A stretch of DNA of 64,000 nucleotides from an uncultured Flavonifractor sp. (GCA_947346365.1 CANAAV010000011.1:1-64000), one strand, 5' to 3'; shown: positions 16,723 to 26,198, counted from the stretch's first letter. The notes: a model not told the origin generated them from the sequence alone. Made by a program: numbers and translations.

Positions 16723-18099
16723 ATGGAGCGGCAGAAATTTGGTTCTTTTCTTAACTCCAGAATACGGGGCCTTGTACAACGGAAATGCCCTGTCCGGCTC
16801 ATTTCAACGATTCAAAAAATTCAGGCGGTTTCCCAAAATCCCTCTTTTTTGCTTCAGTTTTTCTTTATCGTGTCCTACCGTCTAGCGCTGGACGTTTTAT
16901 ATTTGACTGTAATCTCTCCACAATTTAACTATATGGGTTTTACCACTCGTTTGCTTCCGCTCTATTATTTCTGCACCCTGCTGGCTGTATTCGTCTTTTC
17001 TCCATTTATTCTCCGCCTCCAAGAGGATTCCTCGCCATCCTCCTCTATTGTAGCCTTTCTATGCTATATCTACTTCATACCTTTGACCTCATACTGCGGG
17101 TGCAAAGGGGCAAGTCTGTCCTTCTTTTTGATTGCCCTGGTTTATTGGACGTTTCTTTTGTTCTTTCAGTTCCAGTTTCCTTTTTTTCGCCTGACTCCAC
17201 CAGCCACGCAATACACTCGGCGGCTCTATACAATTTTAACCGCTTTTTCCTGCATTTTTGTCATGTTTATCTCCGGCCGCTATACCCGTTTTCGTTTTAC
17301 GCTGAATTTTATCGATGTATATGGCATCCGTGCAGAGGCAGGAAGCTACCAAATGCCAGGTATTTTTACCTATCTACTCTCCATGATGGGAGTCGCACTA
17401 GCTATCCTACTGCTGTATTGGCTGCGAAGAAAAAAGTGGGGAGTCGTTGCGCTCTTAATAATCGTATACTTATTCATGTTTTCTATTGCCGCACACAAGT
17501 CGCTCTTCTTTTTCCTGCTAATCTTGTTAGCTGCCTACTACCTCTACCGCCCCTGGATGATGCGTTTTCTTCCCGCCTTGCTTACTCTCGCTGCCATTGC
17601 CGCATTGATGGAGAGAAAAATCACGCATACCTTTTATTTAGCCACGCTTTTTTTCCGCCGCCTCATGTTTGTACCCGTTAATCTCGGCGAGGTATATATG
17701 ACCTTTTTCCAAGAAAACCCTCTCAATCTGTTTCGCGAGGGTATCATGGGAAAGATTGTCCCTGTAGCCCCCACATATTCAGTTTCTCTTGCAAAAATCA
17801 TTGGGGAATCTCTTGGATGGATGACTACATACTGTAACAACGGTCTGCTCGGAGATATGTTCGCCAATCTCCCTCCCCTTCTCGGTATGATATTATTGCC
17901 GCTCATTTTAATCATCTGCTTCCGGCTGCTGGACGCCGTCTCCCTCAAGCTCCCCCAAAAGTTTTTAATTCCGATCTGTATCTATTTCTCTGTCTGTTTT
18001 TCTAATTCTTCCTGGAGCACGGTTCTTTTATCCCACGGTTTTCTTATCACCTGCCTGTTACTCTATTTTTTCCCGAGGAAGGAGATATCCGCCCCATGA
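16723..18099 (+). CDS. Wzy-like polysaccharide polymerase (multi-pass membrane protein)
   Basis: 458 residues after GGAGG. About ten to twelve hydrophobic segments are evident, among them FLLQFFFIVSYRLALDVLYL, LPLYYFCTLLAVFVFSPFIL and ALAILLLYWLRRKK. A longer polar loop in the last third precedes the final membrane pairs. No cofactor motif is visible. Position between sugar-activation genes and the Wzz-like and flippase genes, and the lack of any other polymerase candidate, support a Wzy/O-antigen-ligase-type role joining repeat units outside the membrane. Sequence conservation in this class is poor, so the call rests on topology and context. The 3' end overlaps the next gene (ATGA). Confidence 0.65.
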   Translation: MERQKFGSFLNSRIRGLVQRKCPVRLISTIQKIQAVSQNPSFLLQFFFIVSYRLALDVLYLTVISPQFNYMGFTTRLLPLYYFCTLLAVFVFSPFILRLQEDSSPSSSIVAFLCYIYFIPLTSYCGCKGASLSFFLIALVYWTFLLFFQFQFPFFRLTPPATQYTRRLYTILTAFSCIFVMFISGRYTRFRFTLNFIDVYGIRAEAGSYQMPGIFTYLLSMMGVALAILLLYWLRRKKWGVVALLIIVYLFMFSIAAHKSLFFFLLILLAAYYLYRPWMMRFLPALLTLAAIAALMERKITHTFYLATLFFRRLMFVPVNLGEVYMTFFQENPLNLFREGIMGKIVPVAPTYSVSLAKIIGESLGWMTTYCNNGLLGDMFANLPPLLGMILLPLILIICFRLLDAVSLKLPQKFLIPICIYFSVCFSNSSWSTVLLSHGFLITCLLLYFFPRKEISAP

Positions 18100-19199
18100 A
18101 ATTCTATACAATTACACTCCAAGACATTTTAAACGCGCTGAAACACCAATGGAAATGTATTCTAATCTCTACATTAATTTTCGGGTTGCTTGGCTTGGGC
18201 GGCGGTTGGTTTTATGCGGGACGCGGCGCGGCAGAAAGTGGCGGAAGTGCGGAAGCATTAGCTCCTGTAGACTTTACCTCTATCCCCTATACACAGGAGT
18301 ATTACTATGATTGCTTTCAGTTAATTTCAGACTCATACAACAAATTGGGTGAGTACCTGATTCTCATCCTCAATTCCGCTGCACCGGACAAAGAACAAAC
18401 CGAAGCGTTAAAAACTCTGTCCACGGAAATCGACATTTTTAACCGGACTGTTTTGCTTCCTCTGCAGCAAACGGTCGAGCAGCCCGGAGCAATATACGCT
18501 CCTCCAGAATTTTTAGATGCTCTTGTGGAGCAGTATACCTGTCTGCTGGGCACCGTGCAGATGGATCTCATTGCCGCCGAAACCGCCGCCGAGACAATTC
18601 GACAGACGTCCGCAATCCGCCTCGACGATATCCTCCCTGACAACACCGCCCCGGCCAGTACGGCTGCCAGTAGCGACGCTTATTTAGAAATCCTGCGGAC
18701 ACTGCACCCCTCTTATTTTGAGGATAAAACCGCCACTGCTGTAAGTTCTTGCACGCTTTTACTCACTCAGGCCGCCCAATATGGCAATCTGCTGAAGGGC
18801 CAGGCCGCCTATGAAAAAATTTTAAACCGTCTGGTCCAGGAACCCGGCCAATTTCGCTCAGAGAGTCTCCAAATCGCGCAGCAGTTGGAAACTGCTGCCC
18901 AGAACCTTAACTCTCTATTAGCAAAAGGCTCTCAGCTTGCAAACGACATTGCAGAAAGCGCGCATATTAATATTGCATTCTGCGAAAGCCCCCAGCAAAA
19001 TGTCTATCGCGCCTATGGAATCACCGGTATCAACACATCATTTTCTGCTCAATATCAATTTACCCACAGCCACCGTGCTTCCTCCGTCGGAGAAGCGTTT
19101 GCTCTCATTGCACTGTTTTGCGCTTTAACCGGTTTTTGCATAGGGGTGTTTCTCGCCGTTTACCGGGAAGTCAAAGCTGTTTCTACTAAAAACAAATAG
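18096..19199 (+). CDS. Wzz/capsule chain-length-determinant-like protein
   Basis: 367 residues, overlapping the polymerase stop by four bases. One membrane segment near residues 18-40 (CILISTLIFGLLGLGGGWF) and one near the C-terminus (ALIALFCALTGFCIGVFLAVY) flank a long extracellular helical region rich in Gln, Ala and Leu. This two-TM hairpin topology is that of Wzz/YveK proteins, which set polymer length. No C-terminal BY-kinase domain is fused and no kinase gene is nearby. The central part is degenerate, so I rely on topology and the polymerase/flippase neighbours. Confidence 0.7.
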   Translation: MKFYTITLQDILNALKHQWKCILISTLIFGLLGLGGGWFYAGRGAAESGGSAEALAPVDFTSIPYTQEYYYDCFQLISDSYNKLGEYLILILNSAAPDKEQTEALKTLSTEIDIFNRTVLLPLQQTVEQPGAIYAPPEFLDALVEQYTCLLGTVQMDLIAAETAAETIRQTSAIRLDDILPDNTAPASTAASSDAYLEILRTLHPSYFEDKTATAVSSCTLLLTQAAQYGNLLKGQAAYEKILNRLVQEPGQFRSESLQIAQQLETAAQNLNSLLAKGSQLANDIAESAHINIAFCESPQQNVYRAYGITGINTSFSAQYQFTHSHRASSVGEAFALIALFCALTGFCIGVFLAVYREVKAVSTKNK

Positions 19200-19254
19200 C
19201 ACTGGCACCCCGCCAGCACCCTAATTTCTCTAAATTGAAAAAGGAAGTTCTATT

Positions 19255-20757
19255 TTGAAGCAGTCACGTATATTTCGCTCTCTTTTTTCTGTCACCGGTA
19301 TCATTCTTTTAGGGAAGCTGCTGGGCTTTGTGAAGCAGGCGGTAACTGCTTCCGCTTTTGGCGCCACCATAGAGACGGATCTTATCAGTCTATCTCAAAA
19401 CTTTATTGGTGATATTCAATACCTCCTCACTCAGGTTCTCCTTGTCTCTTTTACGACGCTTTATATCCATACGCGGGAAAAGGATGAGCTGACCGCAAAG
19501 CAGTTTACCACGGATACGATAAAGGTCTTCTCCCTCATTTCCTCCGCCTTTACCATCATGATATTACTGGCGGCTCCGGCTATATCCCGCATAATCGCGC
19601 CCAGCTATCCTACAGAGTTATCCCTCCGGCTGTCTCGTTATCTCCGCCTTTTTTCCCCGGTATTGATTTTGTTTTCCTGGACTGCCATATTTCACTCTCT
19701 CTTAAACGCCAGCAGACGTTTTATTCCGGGCGAGCTTATCAGTGTCAATCAGAGCGTTATCCAAATTGTTCTCGTGCTGCTATTTCAGCATCTCTTCGGT
19801 GTAAAAACGCTCCTCTTCTCTTTCTTCTCCTATACAGTTTGGAACGTCTTTTATCTCGGCTTCCTCTCCCGACGCTATTGCCTCTCTCACAGCCATGCCC
19901 ACAATCCGTTTCAAAACCCCTCTGTACGGAAGCTTCTGCGCATGGCGGGCCCCTTATTTCTGGGCTACTCAGTCGTGTACGTTAATCAGCAGGTAGACAA
20001 AATTCTTTCCAGCAGTCTGGAATCTGGAACTGTGACCGCCATGGGATATGCCGCAGTCTTGTCCAATCTTGTTTCAACCTTTATCGTCTCCTTCTGCTCC
20101 ATTCTATTCACTGACATTACAACCTGTATTTCCCAAGATAACCACCAAGGCGCCGCATCGCTGACTGTCCGCGCCGCATCCCTATTGACTCTGTTTTTCC
20201 TTCCCGTCAGCATTCTGACCATTCTCTCCGCGCAGGATATCGTTGCCATTGTCTTTGGCCGCGGCGCTTTCGACAGCACTGCCGTCCACATCGCCAGTCA
20301 AGCCCTGGCCGGTTATGGCCTGATGTTTGTCCCTTTAATCTTTCGAGAACTGTTCAGCCGCCTTCAATATGGTTATCAAGATTCCCGTATGCCTATGCTC
20401 AGCAGTACTATCAGCATCGTCACTAACATTTTTTTAAGTATCGCGCTTTGCCCATATTTTGGCGTGTTGGGTATTACGGCTGCCTCCAGCGTCTCTATCG
20501 TCATTTGCGGCATACTAAACGTCATCTTCGCAAAACGCCTCAGCTCGTGCCTGTTACTCAAGCCCCTGCTCCATCAGCTTCCGTTCTTTATCATTGGCGG
20601 TATAGTCTGCTGTTTCATTTCCCTATGGTTAAGCAGCGCCCTTGCAGATTATTCCCCTCTGCTCCGTTTCACTGCGTCTGTATTCTGTGCCGGAGGCGGG
20701 TATTTTCTTGTAGTGAGTCCTCTTCTTTGGTCCCTTTTACGGAATCAATCTTCATGA
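19255..20757 (+). CDS. MurJ/Wzx-like lipid-linked oligosaccharide flippase
   Basis: 500 residues from a TTG start after AAAAAGGAAG. The beginning, GIILLGKLLGFVKQAVTASAFGA, is the MviN/MurJ signature (first helix and Arg/Lys-bearing loop). About 13-14 hydrophobic segments span the protein, with FGRGAFDSTAV near 340-350 also typical of MurJ. In this cluster it probably flips the completed lipid-linked glycan repeat, though lipid II flipping cannot be ruled out. It follows the Wzz-like gene and precedes the asparagine-synthase-like gene. Confidence 0.8.
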   Translation: MKQSRIFRSLFSVTGIILLGKLLGFVKQAVTASAFGATIETDLISLSQNFIGDIQYLLTQVLLVSFTTLYIHTREKDELTAKQFTTDTIKVFSLISSAFTIMILLAAPAISRIIAPSYPTELSLRLSRYLRLFSPVLILFSWTAIFHSLLNASRRFIPGELISVNQSVIQIVLVLLFQHLFGVKTLLFSFFSYTVWNVFYLGFLSRRYCLSHSHAHNPFQNPSVRKLLRMAGPLFLGYSVVYVNQQVDKILSSSLESGTVTAMGYAAVLSNLVSTFIVSFCSILFTDITTCISQDNHQGAASLTVRAASLLTLFFLPVSILTILSAQDIVAIVFGRGAFDSTAVHIASQALAGYGLMFVPLIFRELFSRLQYGYQDSRMPMLSSTISIVTNIFLSIALCPYFGVLGITAASSVSIVICGILNVIFAKRLSSCLLLKPLLHQLPFFIIGGIVCCFISLWLSSALADYSPLLRFTASVFCAGGGYFLVVSPLLWSLLRNQSS

Positions 20758-20822
20758 GCGCTGTCTCTTCCCATCAAATACCACACAAAATAAAATGAAC
20801 TTTTTGAAAGGATCCTCTACCT

Positions 20823-22748
20823 ATGTGCGGAATCAGCGGCTATCTGGATACTTGTACTGGCGTAAATACAGCTGTTTTACACCGAATGAATCATGTCATC
20901 CGGCACCGAGGACCTGATGATGAAGGCTATGCTCTTATTGATCCTTCTTCCACCAGCTTTTGGAGCGGAGCAGACACGGATCCTTCCCTTTCTCTCCCCC
21001 CCCTAGCTGATAAAGACCATGCCTTTTTAGGTTTGGGCCACCGGCGTCTGAGCATTTTTGACCTTTCTGCCAGCGGGCATCAGCCTATGCATTTCCCAAA
21101 ACGGGATCTCACTGTAACCTACAACGGTGAAATTTATAATTTCCCAGAGCTACGCGACGAGCTCTCCGCAAAGGGCTATTCTTTCCAAACTTCCTGCGAC
21201 ACAGAAGTCCTGTTATACGCTTATTGCGAGTGGGGAGAAGACTGCCTCACTCATTTCAACGGTATGTGGGGTTTCGCCCTCTGGGACGGGCAGGCACACA
21301 AATTATTTTGCGCGCGTGACCGTCTAGGCGCTAAGCCGTTTCACTACTGGCACAGTGGAGACCGTCTTTTATTCGCCTCTGAGCTGAAACAATTGTGTCA
21401 AGATGACAGCATTTCCCGCCGGTTCGACCAATCCTATCTGGCTGCAAATCTGATTTACGGTGTTACCGACTATAATGACCAAACGCTTATCGAAGGGATG
21501 CACTCCCTTAAGCCCGGTCACAAACTGGTCGTCCAGCTTTCCGACGATCTCTGCCACATTAAATCTGTAATCAGCAGTCCTTATTGGCAGTTGGTCCCCT
21601 GCTATGACGAAGGTCCAGGCCTGTCGGAATGGGTTCAGCGAGTGGCGGATGAATTTACCCGCAGCTGCCGTTGGAGGCTGCGCAGCGACGCTCCTTTGGC
21701 CGCATTACTCTCCGGTGGACTGGATTCCTCCTGCATGGTAACGGAGCTTTGCGGTCAAATGGCAGATCCTGCCGCTCTTCAGACTTTTACTACCAGCTAC
21801 CCCAACCGTACGGACTGCGATGAATGGGATTTTGCCGATATGGTCAATAAGGCCTGCGGCTGTCAAGGCCATCAATTTTTTCCAGATCCCTCTGACGGCA
21901 TTGAGAAGCACTTTGAAAATTTAATTTGGCATGTAGAGGGTCTGTCCGGGTTAGCCTTACTCGGCGCAAAGCTTTTATTGGATGACATTCATCAACGCGG
22001 GTTTAAAGTAGTTCTGAATGGCCAGTGCGGTGATGAAACCATGCTCGGCTATGAGCGGTATTATGCCTATTATTTTTTCGACCTGCTGAAAAAGGGCCAA
22101 TTAGCTTCTTTACTCAGGGAATATCGGCTTGCCGCACAACATTCCGCTATCTCCTTAACAAACCTTCTTGGAATGTTCTTCTACTTCAATATTCCCGCTG
22201 TCCGGGATGGGCGTCGGATGCATCGTGTCCGTACCTTTGTTCAGCAGGACCTGCTCAACAGGCAAAACCAAAAAGAGCTGCACAACCTTCTATATCCCCA
22301 TTCCCTTCAGCAATTGCAAAAAAATGAGCTGACAGCCACACAATTAACTCATATCGTCCGGTTTGATGATCGACTCTATATGTCCGCTTCGCTTGAAAGC
22401 CGAATTCCTTTTATGGACTACCAGTTTGTCGAGTTAGCCTGCAGCATTCCTCCGTCAGTCAAAATTAAAAATGGATACACTAAAAACATCATGCGGGAAG
22501 TATTCCGTGATCGGATGCCCCAAGCCGTGACCTGGAGAACAAACAAAATGGGCTTCAACGCCCCGGTAGACCGGTGGCGTAAAATGTTTTCCCAGGAGTA
22601 CCTGATTGACCAAATTCAAACTTCTAAAACAGCACCCTATTTTCACATAGGCAATCTGTTAAATCTCGCATCTACACGCCCTGATGCGCCTGAATTATTT
22701 GAATTTTTACAAATTGAACAATTTGCCCGCCAATTTGGTGTATCCTAA
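20823..22748 (+). CDS. asnB: Asparagine synthase-like glutamine amidotransferase
   Basis: 641 residues. MCGISGYLDTC begins with the catalytic Cys of a class II glutamine amidotransferase, RHRGPDDEGYAL and YNGEIYNFPELR follow, and the synthetase half has the PP-loop LLSGGLDSSCMV (about 298). Both halves look intact. Stand-alone AsnB makes asparagine, but close homologs in capsule clusters are thought to amidate uronic acids. The uronate-forming enzymes nearby make amidation of a glycan carboxylate attractive, though unproven. A run of eight C (20996-21003) lies in the N-terminal domain. A strong terminator follows the gene and ends the cluster. Confidence 0.85.
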   Translation: MCGISGYLDTCTGVNTAVLHRMNHVIRHRGPDDEGYALIDPSSTSFWSGADTDPSLSLPPLADKDHAFLGLGHRRLSIFDLSASGHQPMHFPKRDLTVTYNGEIYNFPELRDELSAKGYSFQTSCDTEVLLYAYCEWGEDCLTHFNGMWGFALWDGQAHKLFCARDRLGAKPFHYWHSGDRLLFASELKQLCQDDSISRRFDQSYLAANLIYGVTDYNDQTLIEGMHSLKPGHKLVVQLSDDLCHIKSVISSPYWQLVPCYDEGPGLSEWVQRVADEFTRSCRWRLRSDAPLAALLSGGLDSSCMVTELCGQMADPAALQTFTTSYPNRTDCDEWDFADMVNKACGCQGHQFFPDPSDGIEKHFENLIWHVEGLSGLALLGAKLLLDDIHQRGFKVVLNGQCGDETMLGYERYYAYYFFDLLKKGQLASLLREYRLAAQHSAISLTNLLGMFFYFNIPAVRDGRRMHRVRTFVQQDLLNRQNQKELHNLLYPHSLQQLQKNELTATQLTHIVRFDDRLYMSASLESRIPFMDYQFVELACSIPPSVKIKNGYTKNIMREVFRDRMPQAVTWRTNKMGFNAPVDRWRKMFSQEYLIDQIQTSKTAPYFHIGNLLNLASTRPDAPELFEFLQIEQFARQFGVS

Positions 22749-22783
22749 TTTCAATTCCATACGCCAAACCAAAGCCGGCTAGC

Positions 22784-22831
22784 AAAACCCCCTATGCAGA
22801 AACTTTTTCGCTTCCTCGCATAGGGGGTTTT
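22784..22831. terminator. Bidirectional terminator ending the glycan cluster
   Basis: AAAACCCCCTATGC (22784-22797) pairs perfectly with GCATAGGGGGTTTT (22818-22831). T-rich tails exist on both strands, so it serves asnB on plus and the trp-type ABC operon on minus. Confidence 0.85.
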
Positions 22832-22837
22832 CCTCTT

Positions 22838-23626
22838 TCAATCCGACAGCAAAATCCGGTCGTTATCTAAATCTTTTCCCGCCCCGGAGCGGAAACGCTC
22901 CAGCAGGTCCTCCACGGTAAGTCCCGCACGCTCCTCACCGCCGATATCCAGCACAATCCGCCCGGAGTCCATCATCAAGGTCCGGTTGCCCAACTCCAGC
23001 GCCTGGCGCATATTGTGGGTAATCATCATCGTTGTCAGCTTGTGCTCCGCTACGATCTCCTCCGTGAGCCTGAGCACCTTTTCTGCCGCACTGGGGTCCA
23101 GCGCAGCGGTGTGCTCATCCAGCAGCAGCAGCTTCGGCGGCACCATGGTGGCCATCAGCAGAGCCAGGGACTGCCGCTGCCCGCCGGAGAGCAAGCCCAC
23201 CGGCTGGCGCATCCGGTCCTCCAGGCCGATTTCCAGCAGCGCCAGCCGCTCCCGAAAGCGCTCCCGGTCCCCCCGGCTCAGCTTGGACAGCCATCCGCCG
23301 CCCCCCGCCGCCAGCGCCAGATTTTCTTCAATTGTCATCCCCGGCGCCGTGCCCCGCATGGGATCCTGGAACAGCCTGCCGATGGATTTGGCTCTCTGGT
23401 ACTCCGGTGCAAACGTGACGTCCTTTCCGTCCAGCTCAATGGAGCCCTCATCCGTGTCAAAGCTGCCCGCTATTGCATTGAACAGGGTGGACTTGCCCGC
23501 CCCATTGGAACCGATGATGGTCACAAAATCTCCCGGCGCCAGGTGGAGGCACAGGTCCGTCAGCGCCCGTTTTTCATTGACCGTGCCGGGGTTGAAAGTT
23601 TTAAAGACATGCGAAAGTCTGAGCAT
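22838..23626 (-). CDS. trpZ: ABC transporter ATP-binding protein (TrpZ-like)
   Basis: 262 residues with all ABC motifs: Walker A GSNGAGKSTLFNAI (about 38-51), signature LSGGQRQSLAL, Walker B LLLLDEHTAALD, and the switch His in MITHNMRQAL. The start sits two bases from the end of the permease gene on the same strand. Together with the permease and binding protein it forms an importer of the ABC_sub_bind class. The T-box upstream of the operon points to tryptophan or a related indole compound as ligand. Confidence 0.85.
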   Translation of the reverse strand: MLRLSHVFKTFNPGTVNEKRALTDLCLHLAPGDFVTIIGSNGAGKSTLFNAIAGSFDTDEGSIELDGKDVTFAPEYQRAKSIGRLFQDPMRGTAPGMTIEENLALAAGGGGWLSKLSRGDRERFRERLALLEIGLEDRMRQPVGLLSGGQRQSLALLMATMVPPKLLLLDEHTAALDPSAAEKVLRLTEEIVAEHKLTTMMITHNMRQALELGNRTLMMDSGRIVLDIGGEERAGLTVEDLLERFRSGAGKDLDNDRILLSD

Positions 23627-23628
23627 TT

Positions 23629-24570
23629 CTACGCCCCCCTTCGTCCGCTTCCTCCGCGCCCTGCCGTCAGACGGCGGCGGAGCATGGGCAGGCGGCCCTT
23701 TAAATAGGGTCCTGATATGGCGATAATCACGATCACCGATGACACCAGCTTGAGCATAAACGCCGGCATGTCAAAACGCAGCGCTATGGCGTATACCAGC
23801 CGGAACACAAAAGAGCCCAGCACCACGCCCACAGCCCGGGTGAGAATGCTCCCTTTTCCCAGAAACGCCCGCCCAATCAGCAGCGAGGCCAAGGCGATGG
23901 TGACGATTCCCTGCCCGATGTTGATTTCAACCTGCTTCTGGGACTGGGCCAGCAGGCACCCGGACAGGCCGGTAAAGGCGTTTGCCACACACAGTCCCAC
24001 AGTGGTGGTAAACACCGGATTGATGGAGGAGGCGCGTACCATGTCCGGGTTATCCCCCGTAGCCCGAATAGCCAGTCCCAGCCGGGTATTCAGAAACGCC
24101 ACCAGCAGTCCCACCACCAGCGCCGCCGCAATCAGGGCCACCGCCAGGGTGTACTGCCCCGCCAGCGGGGTATCCCGCAGCAGCTCCCGCATCATGGTAA
24201 ACACCGTCTCAGTTTTATTCATGTTCAGCAGAGAGGAGCCCCCCATCACGGCAATATTCACCGAGTAGAGGGCGGTGTTGACGATAATTCCCGAAAGCAG
24301 GCTGTCCACTCCCAGCCGGGTTTGCAGCAGCGCGGTGATAAAGCCCGAACACACCCCCGCCAGCATCGCCGCCGGAATGGACAGCAGCGGATGGCCCGCA
24401 ATCGCCACTACCGCTCCCACGGCGGCTCCCAGCGTAAAGCAGCCGTCTGTGGACAGGTCACAGACGTTGAGCATGGAATAGCTCAAAAACAGCGCCAGCA
24501 CCGTCAATCCGCAGATCAAGCCCAGCTCCAGAGCGGTCTGCCCCAGAGACAGAGCAGTTAATAGGTCCAT
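23629..24570 (-). CDS. trpY: ABC transporter permease (TrpY-like)
   Basis: 313 residues with about eight to nine membrane segments and the BPD_transp_2 (LivH/M-like) texture: LGLICGLTVLALFLSYSML, STDGCFTLGAAVGAVVAIAG, and FTGLSGCLLAQSQKQVEINIG. The block STDGCFTLGAA, and pairing with an ABC_sub_bind lipoprotein, are usual for TrpXYZ-type systems. A single permease gene suggests a homodimer in the membrane. It lies in the middle of the operon. Confidence 0.85.
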   Translation of the reverse strand: MDLLTALSLGQTALELGLICGLTVLALFLSYSMLNVCDLSTDGCFTLGAAVGAVVAIAGHPLLSIPAAMLAGVCSGFITALLQTRLGVDSLLSGIIVNTALYSVNIAVMGGSSLLNMNKTETVFTMMRELLRDTPLAGQYTLAVALIAAALVVGLLVAFLNTRLGLAIRATGDNPDMVRASSINPVFTTTVGLCVANAFTGLSGCLLAQSQKQVEINIGQGIVTIALASLLIGRAFLGKGSILTRAVGVVLGSFVFRLVYAIALRFDMPAFMLKLVSSVIVIIAISGPYLKGRLPMLRRRLTAGRGGSGRRGA

Positions 24571-24641
24571 TGAAAGCGCCTCCTCACAGCTCGGGGGCTG
24601 GGCCGCAGATCCTCCCGCCCCAGCCCCGGTAGTTTGCCCGA

Positions 24642-25739
24642 TTATTCCGTTTTCAGATCATCGAAGCTCTCGGCGGTTACAATGCTCTGCACCTTGGTGC
24701 ACAGGGGGGCAAAGGCCTCCTCAATCTGACCGTAATCCAGCCCCAAAGCCTCACAGGTCTCTGTATTGACGGTGGCGGTGCCGTTATCAAAGGTCATCAC
24801 CGGAGTGGACGCCGGATCCGCCCCGTCCACCAGCACTTGGGCAATCATATTGGCCGTCTCTACACCGAGGTTTGCATAGTCCACGCCATAGCCCAAAAAG
24901 GCCCCGTTCAAGGCGAAAGAGTCCGCTCCGGTGTAGTGGGGAATACCTGCGTCAATGAGCGTTTCATAGATAGACAGCTCGGCCGTCATAATCGTGTTGT
25001 CTGTGGGAGTAAAGATGGCGTCCACGCCGTCCGCCGCCAGAGCGTCCGCCGCCAGAAGGACCTCGGCGTTATTCGTGCCGGTACGCTCCACATAGGCGAT
25101 GCCGTGGGCGTCCAGATACTCCTTCGCGTGGGCGATGGGGGCGGCGGAGGCGTCCTGTCCCTGGTCATACAGCAGACCGATTTTTTCCGCGTCCGGGTCG
25201 GCGGCAAAAATCAGGCTCATGATCGAATTGGTGTCCAAATAATCCGAAGTGCCAGTGAGGTTGCCTCCAGGGGCCTCCAGAGAGTCTACCAGGCCTACTC
25301 CCACTGGATCGGACACGGCGGAGAACACTACGGGCACCCCGCTGTCCTCGGTGGCAGCCTGCATGGCCACAGCCACAGGAGTGGCCATGCCTACCATCAG
25401 GTCCACGCCGTCGGCCATAAAGTTGGCGATAATCTGACTCATCACTGCGGAGTCAGCATTGCAGTTCTCATATGAGATGTCAAAGGCCACCCCCCGCTCC
25501 GCGCCGATCTCCTCCAGGCGGGACTGAATGTTGGCCACAATCTGATTTAAGGACGCGTCGTCCACATAGTTGCAGATGCCGACCTTATAGGTGCTCTCCG
25601 CCGGCTGAGGGGAACCGGCGCCGCCGGGAGCAGGGGTAGCGGCACTGCCGCCGGGAGCGCCGCCGCAGGCGGCCAGGGACAGGGTCAGAGCGCTGGCGGC
25701 GGCCAGAGCGGCAAACCGTTTCATTGTGTACAGCTTCAT
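24642..25739 (-). CDS. trpX: ABC transporter substrate-binding lipoprotein (TrpX-like)
   Basis: 365 residues. The start at 25739 is chosen because it follows GGAGGAAATCAAC and opens a lipoprotein signal (MKLYTMKRFAALAAASALTL) with lipobox LAAC. The frame stays open upstream only through the T-box leader. A Pro/Gly/Ala linker follows the Cys, then two periplasmic-binding lobes of the ABC_sub_bind family (VPVVFSAVSDPVGVGLV, DAIFTPTDNTIMTAELS, FLGYGVDYANLGVETANM). It would be anchored outside the membrane and deliver tryptophan or an analogue to the permease. It is first in the operon. Confidence 0.85.
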   Translation of the reverse strand: MKLYTMKRFAALAAASALTLSLAACGGAPGGSAATPAPGGAGSPQPAESTYKVGICNYVDDASLNQIVANIQSRLEEIGAERGVAFDISYENCNADSAVMSQIIANFMADGVDLMVGMATPVAVAMQAATEDSGVPVVFSAVSDPVGVGLVDSLEAPGGNLTGTSDYLDTNSIMSLIFAADPDAEKIGLLYDQGQDASAAPIAHAKEYLDAHGIAYVERTGTNNAEVLLAADALAADGVDAIFTPTDNTIMTAELSIYETLIDAGIPHYTGADSFALNGAFLGYGVDYANLGVETANMIAQVLVDGADPASTPVMTFDNGTATVNTETCEALGLDYGQIEEAFAPLCTKVQSIVTAESFDDLKTE

Positions 25740-25796
25740 GTTGATTTCCTCCAATATTGTTAGATTTAGGCGGCAGATGGAGCCGATTCCCTTGCC

Positions 25797-26098
25797 GGTG
25801 GGACCGGGGCCGAAACAAAAAACGCTTTTGTCCCAAACATGGGACAAAAGCGTCAACTGCTTCTGCGATACCACCCAAATTGATGTCATAGACATCCGCT
25901 CGCTTCGCGCACCATCATGCGCGCCCGATGGATAACGGGTGGGGTCCCGTCGGCATCTACTAGGTTGCCCGTTCAAGCCGCCCTCGAAAGTCCATTCGCC
26001 GGTTTCCGCTGACTCCAATCCCACCCTCTGGAGCTCTCTTTGCATCGGAACAGCCGGGTACTTCTCTTTCTCACAGGTTTTATGCTCTTTGGTTGTTG
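25797..26098 (-). ncRNA. T-box riboswitch, tryptophan specificity
   Basis: Read on the minus strand, the 300-base leader shows the stem I element AAGAGAGCTCC...GGAG, a specifier-loop region GCGAATGGACTTTC, and the T-box core TTTGGGTGGTATCGCAGAAG. A terminator follows: GACGCTTTTGTCCC and GGGACAAAAGCG with six T. TGG at 25992-25994 (minus) is the likely specifier codon, i.e. tryptophan. Uncharged tRNA-Trp would stabilise the antiterminator and switch on the importer operon. Element order is clear. Exact helix boundaries would need folding. Confidence 0.9.
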
Positions 26099-26104
26099 TA
26101 ACGT

Positions 26105-26133
26105 ATTATACGCACGCCGCCCCCGTTTGTCAA
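26105..26133 (-). promoter_or_regulatory. Consensus promoter of the trp-type ABC operon
   Basis: Minus-strand TTGACA (26128-26133), a 17-base spacer and TATAAT (26105-26110): a perfect sigma-A consensus directly upstream of the T-box. Confidence 0.9.
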
Positions 26134-26158
26134 CTGTTTTTTTCAGGTTTTCCGTCAT

Positions 26159-26191
26159 GCTTCGCCGCCGGACGCTGCCCGGCGGCGAAGC
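26159..26191. terminator. GC-rich hairpin after the EamA gene
   Basis: GCTTCGCCGCCGG (26159-26171) pairs with CCGGCGGCGAAGC (26179-26191). It lies eight bases past the EamA stop. No T-tract follows on minus, so termination may be weak. Confidence 0.55.
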
Positions 26192-26198
26192 GGCGGAT

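Noticed and set aside
25740..26045. N-terminal extension of the binding protein through the leader
   Set aside because: This stretch is the T-box and terminator; the lipoprotein signal and GGAGG place the start at 25739.
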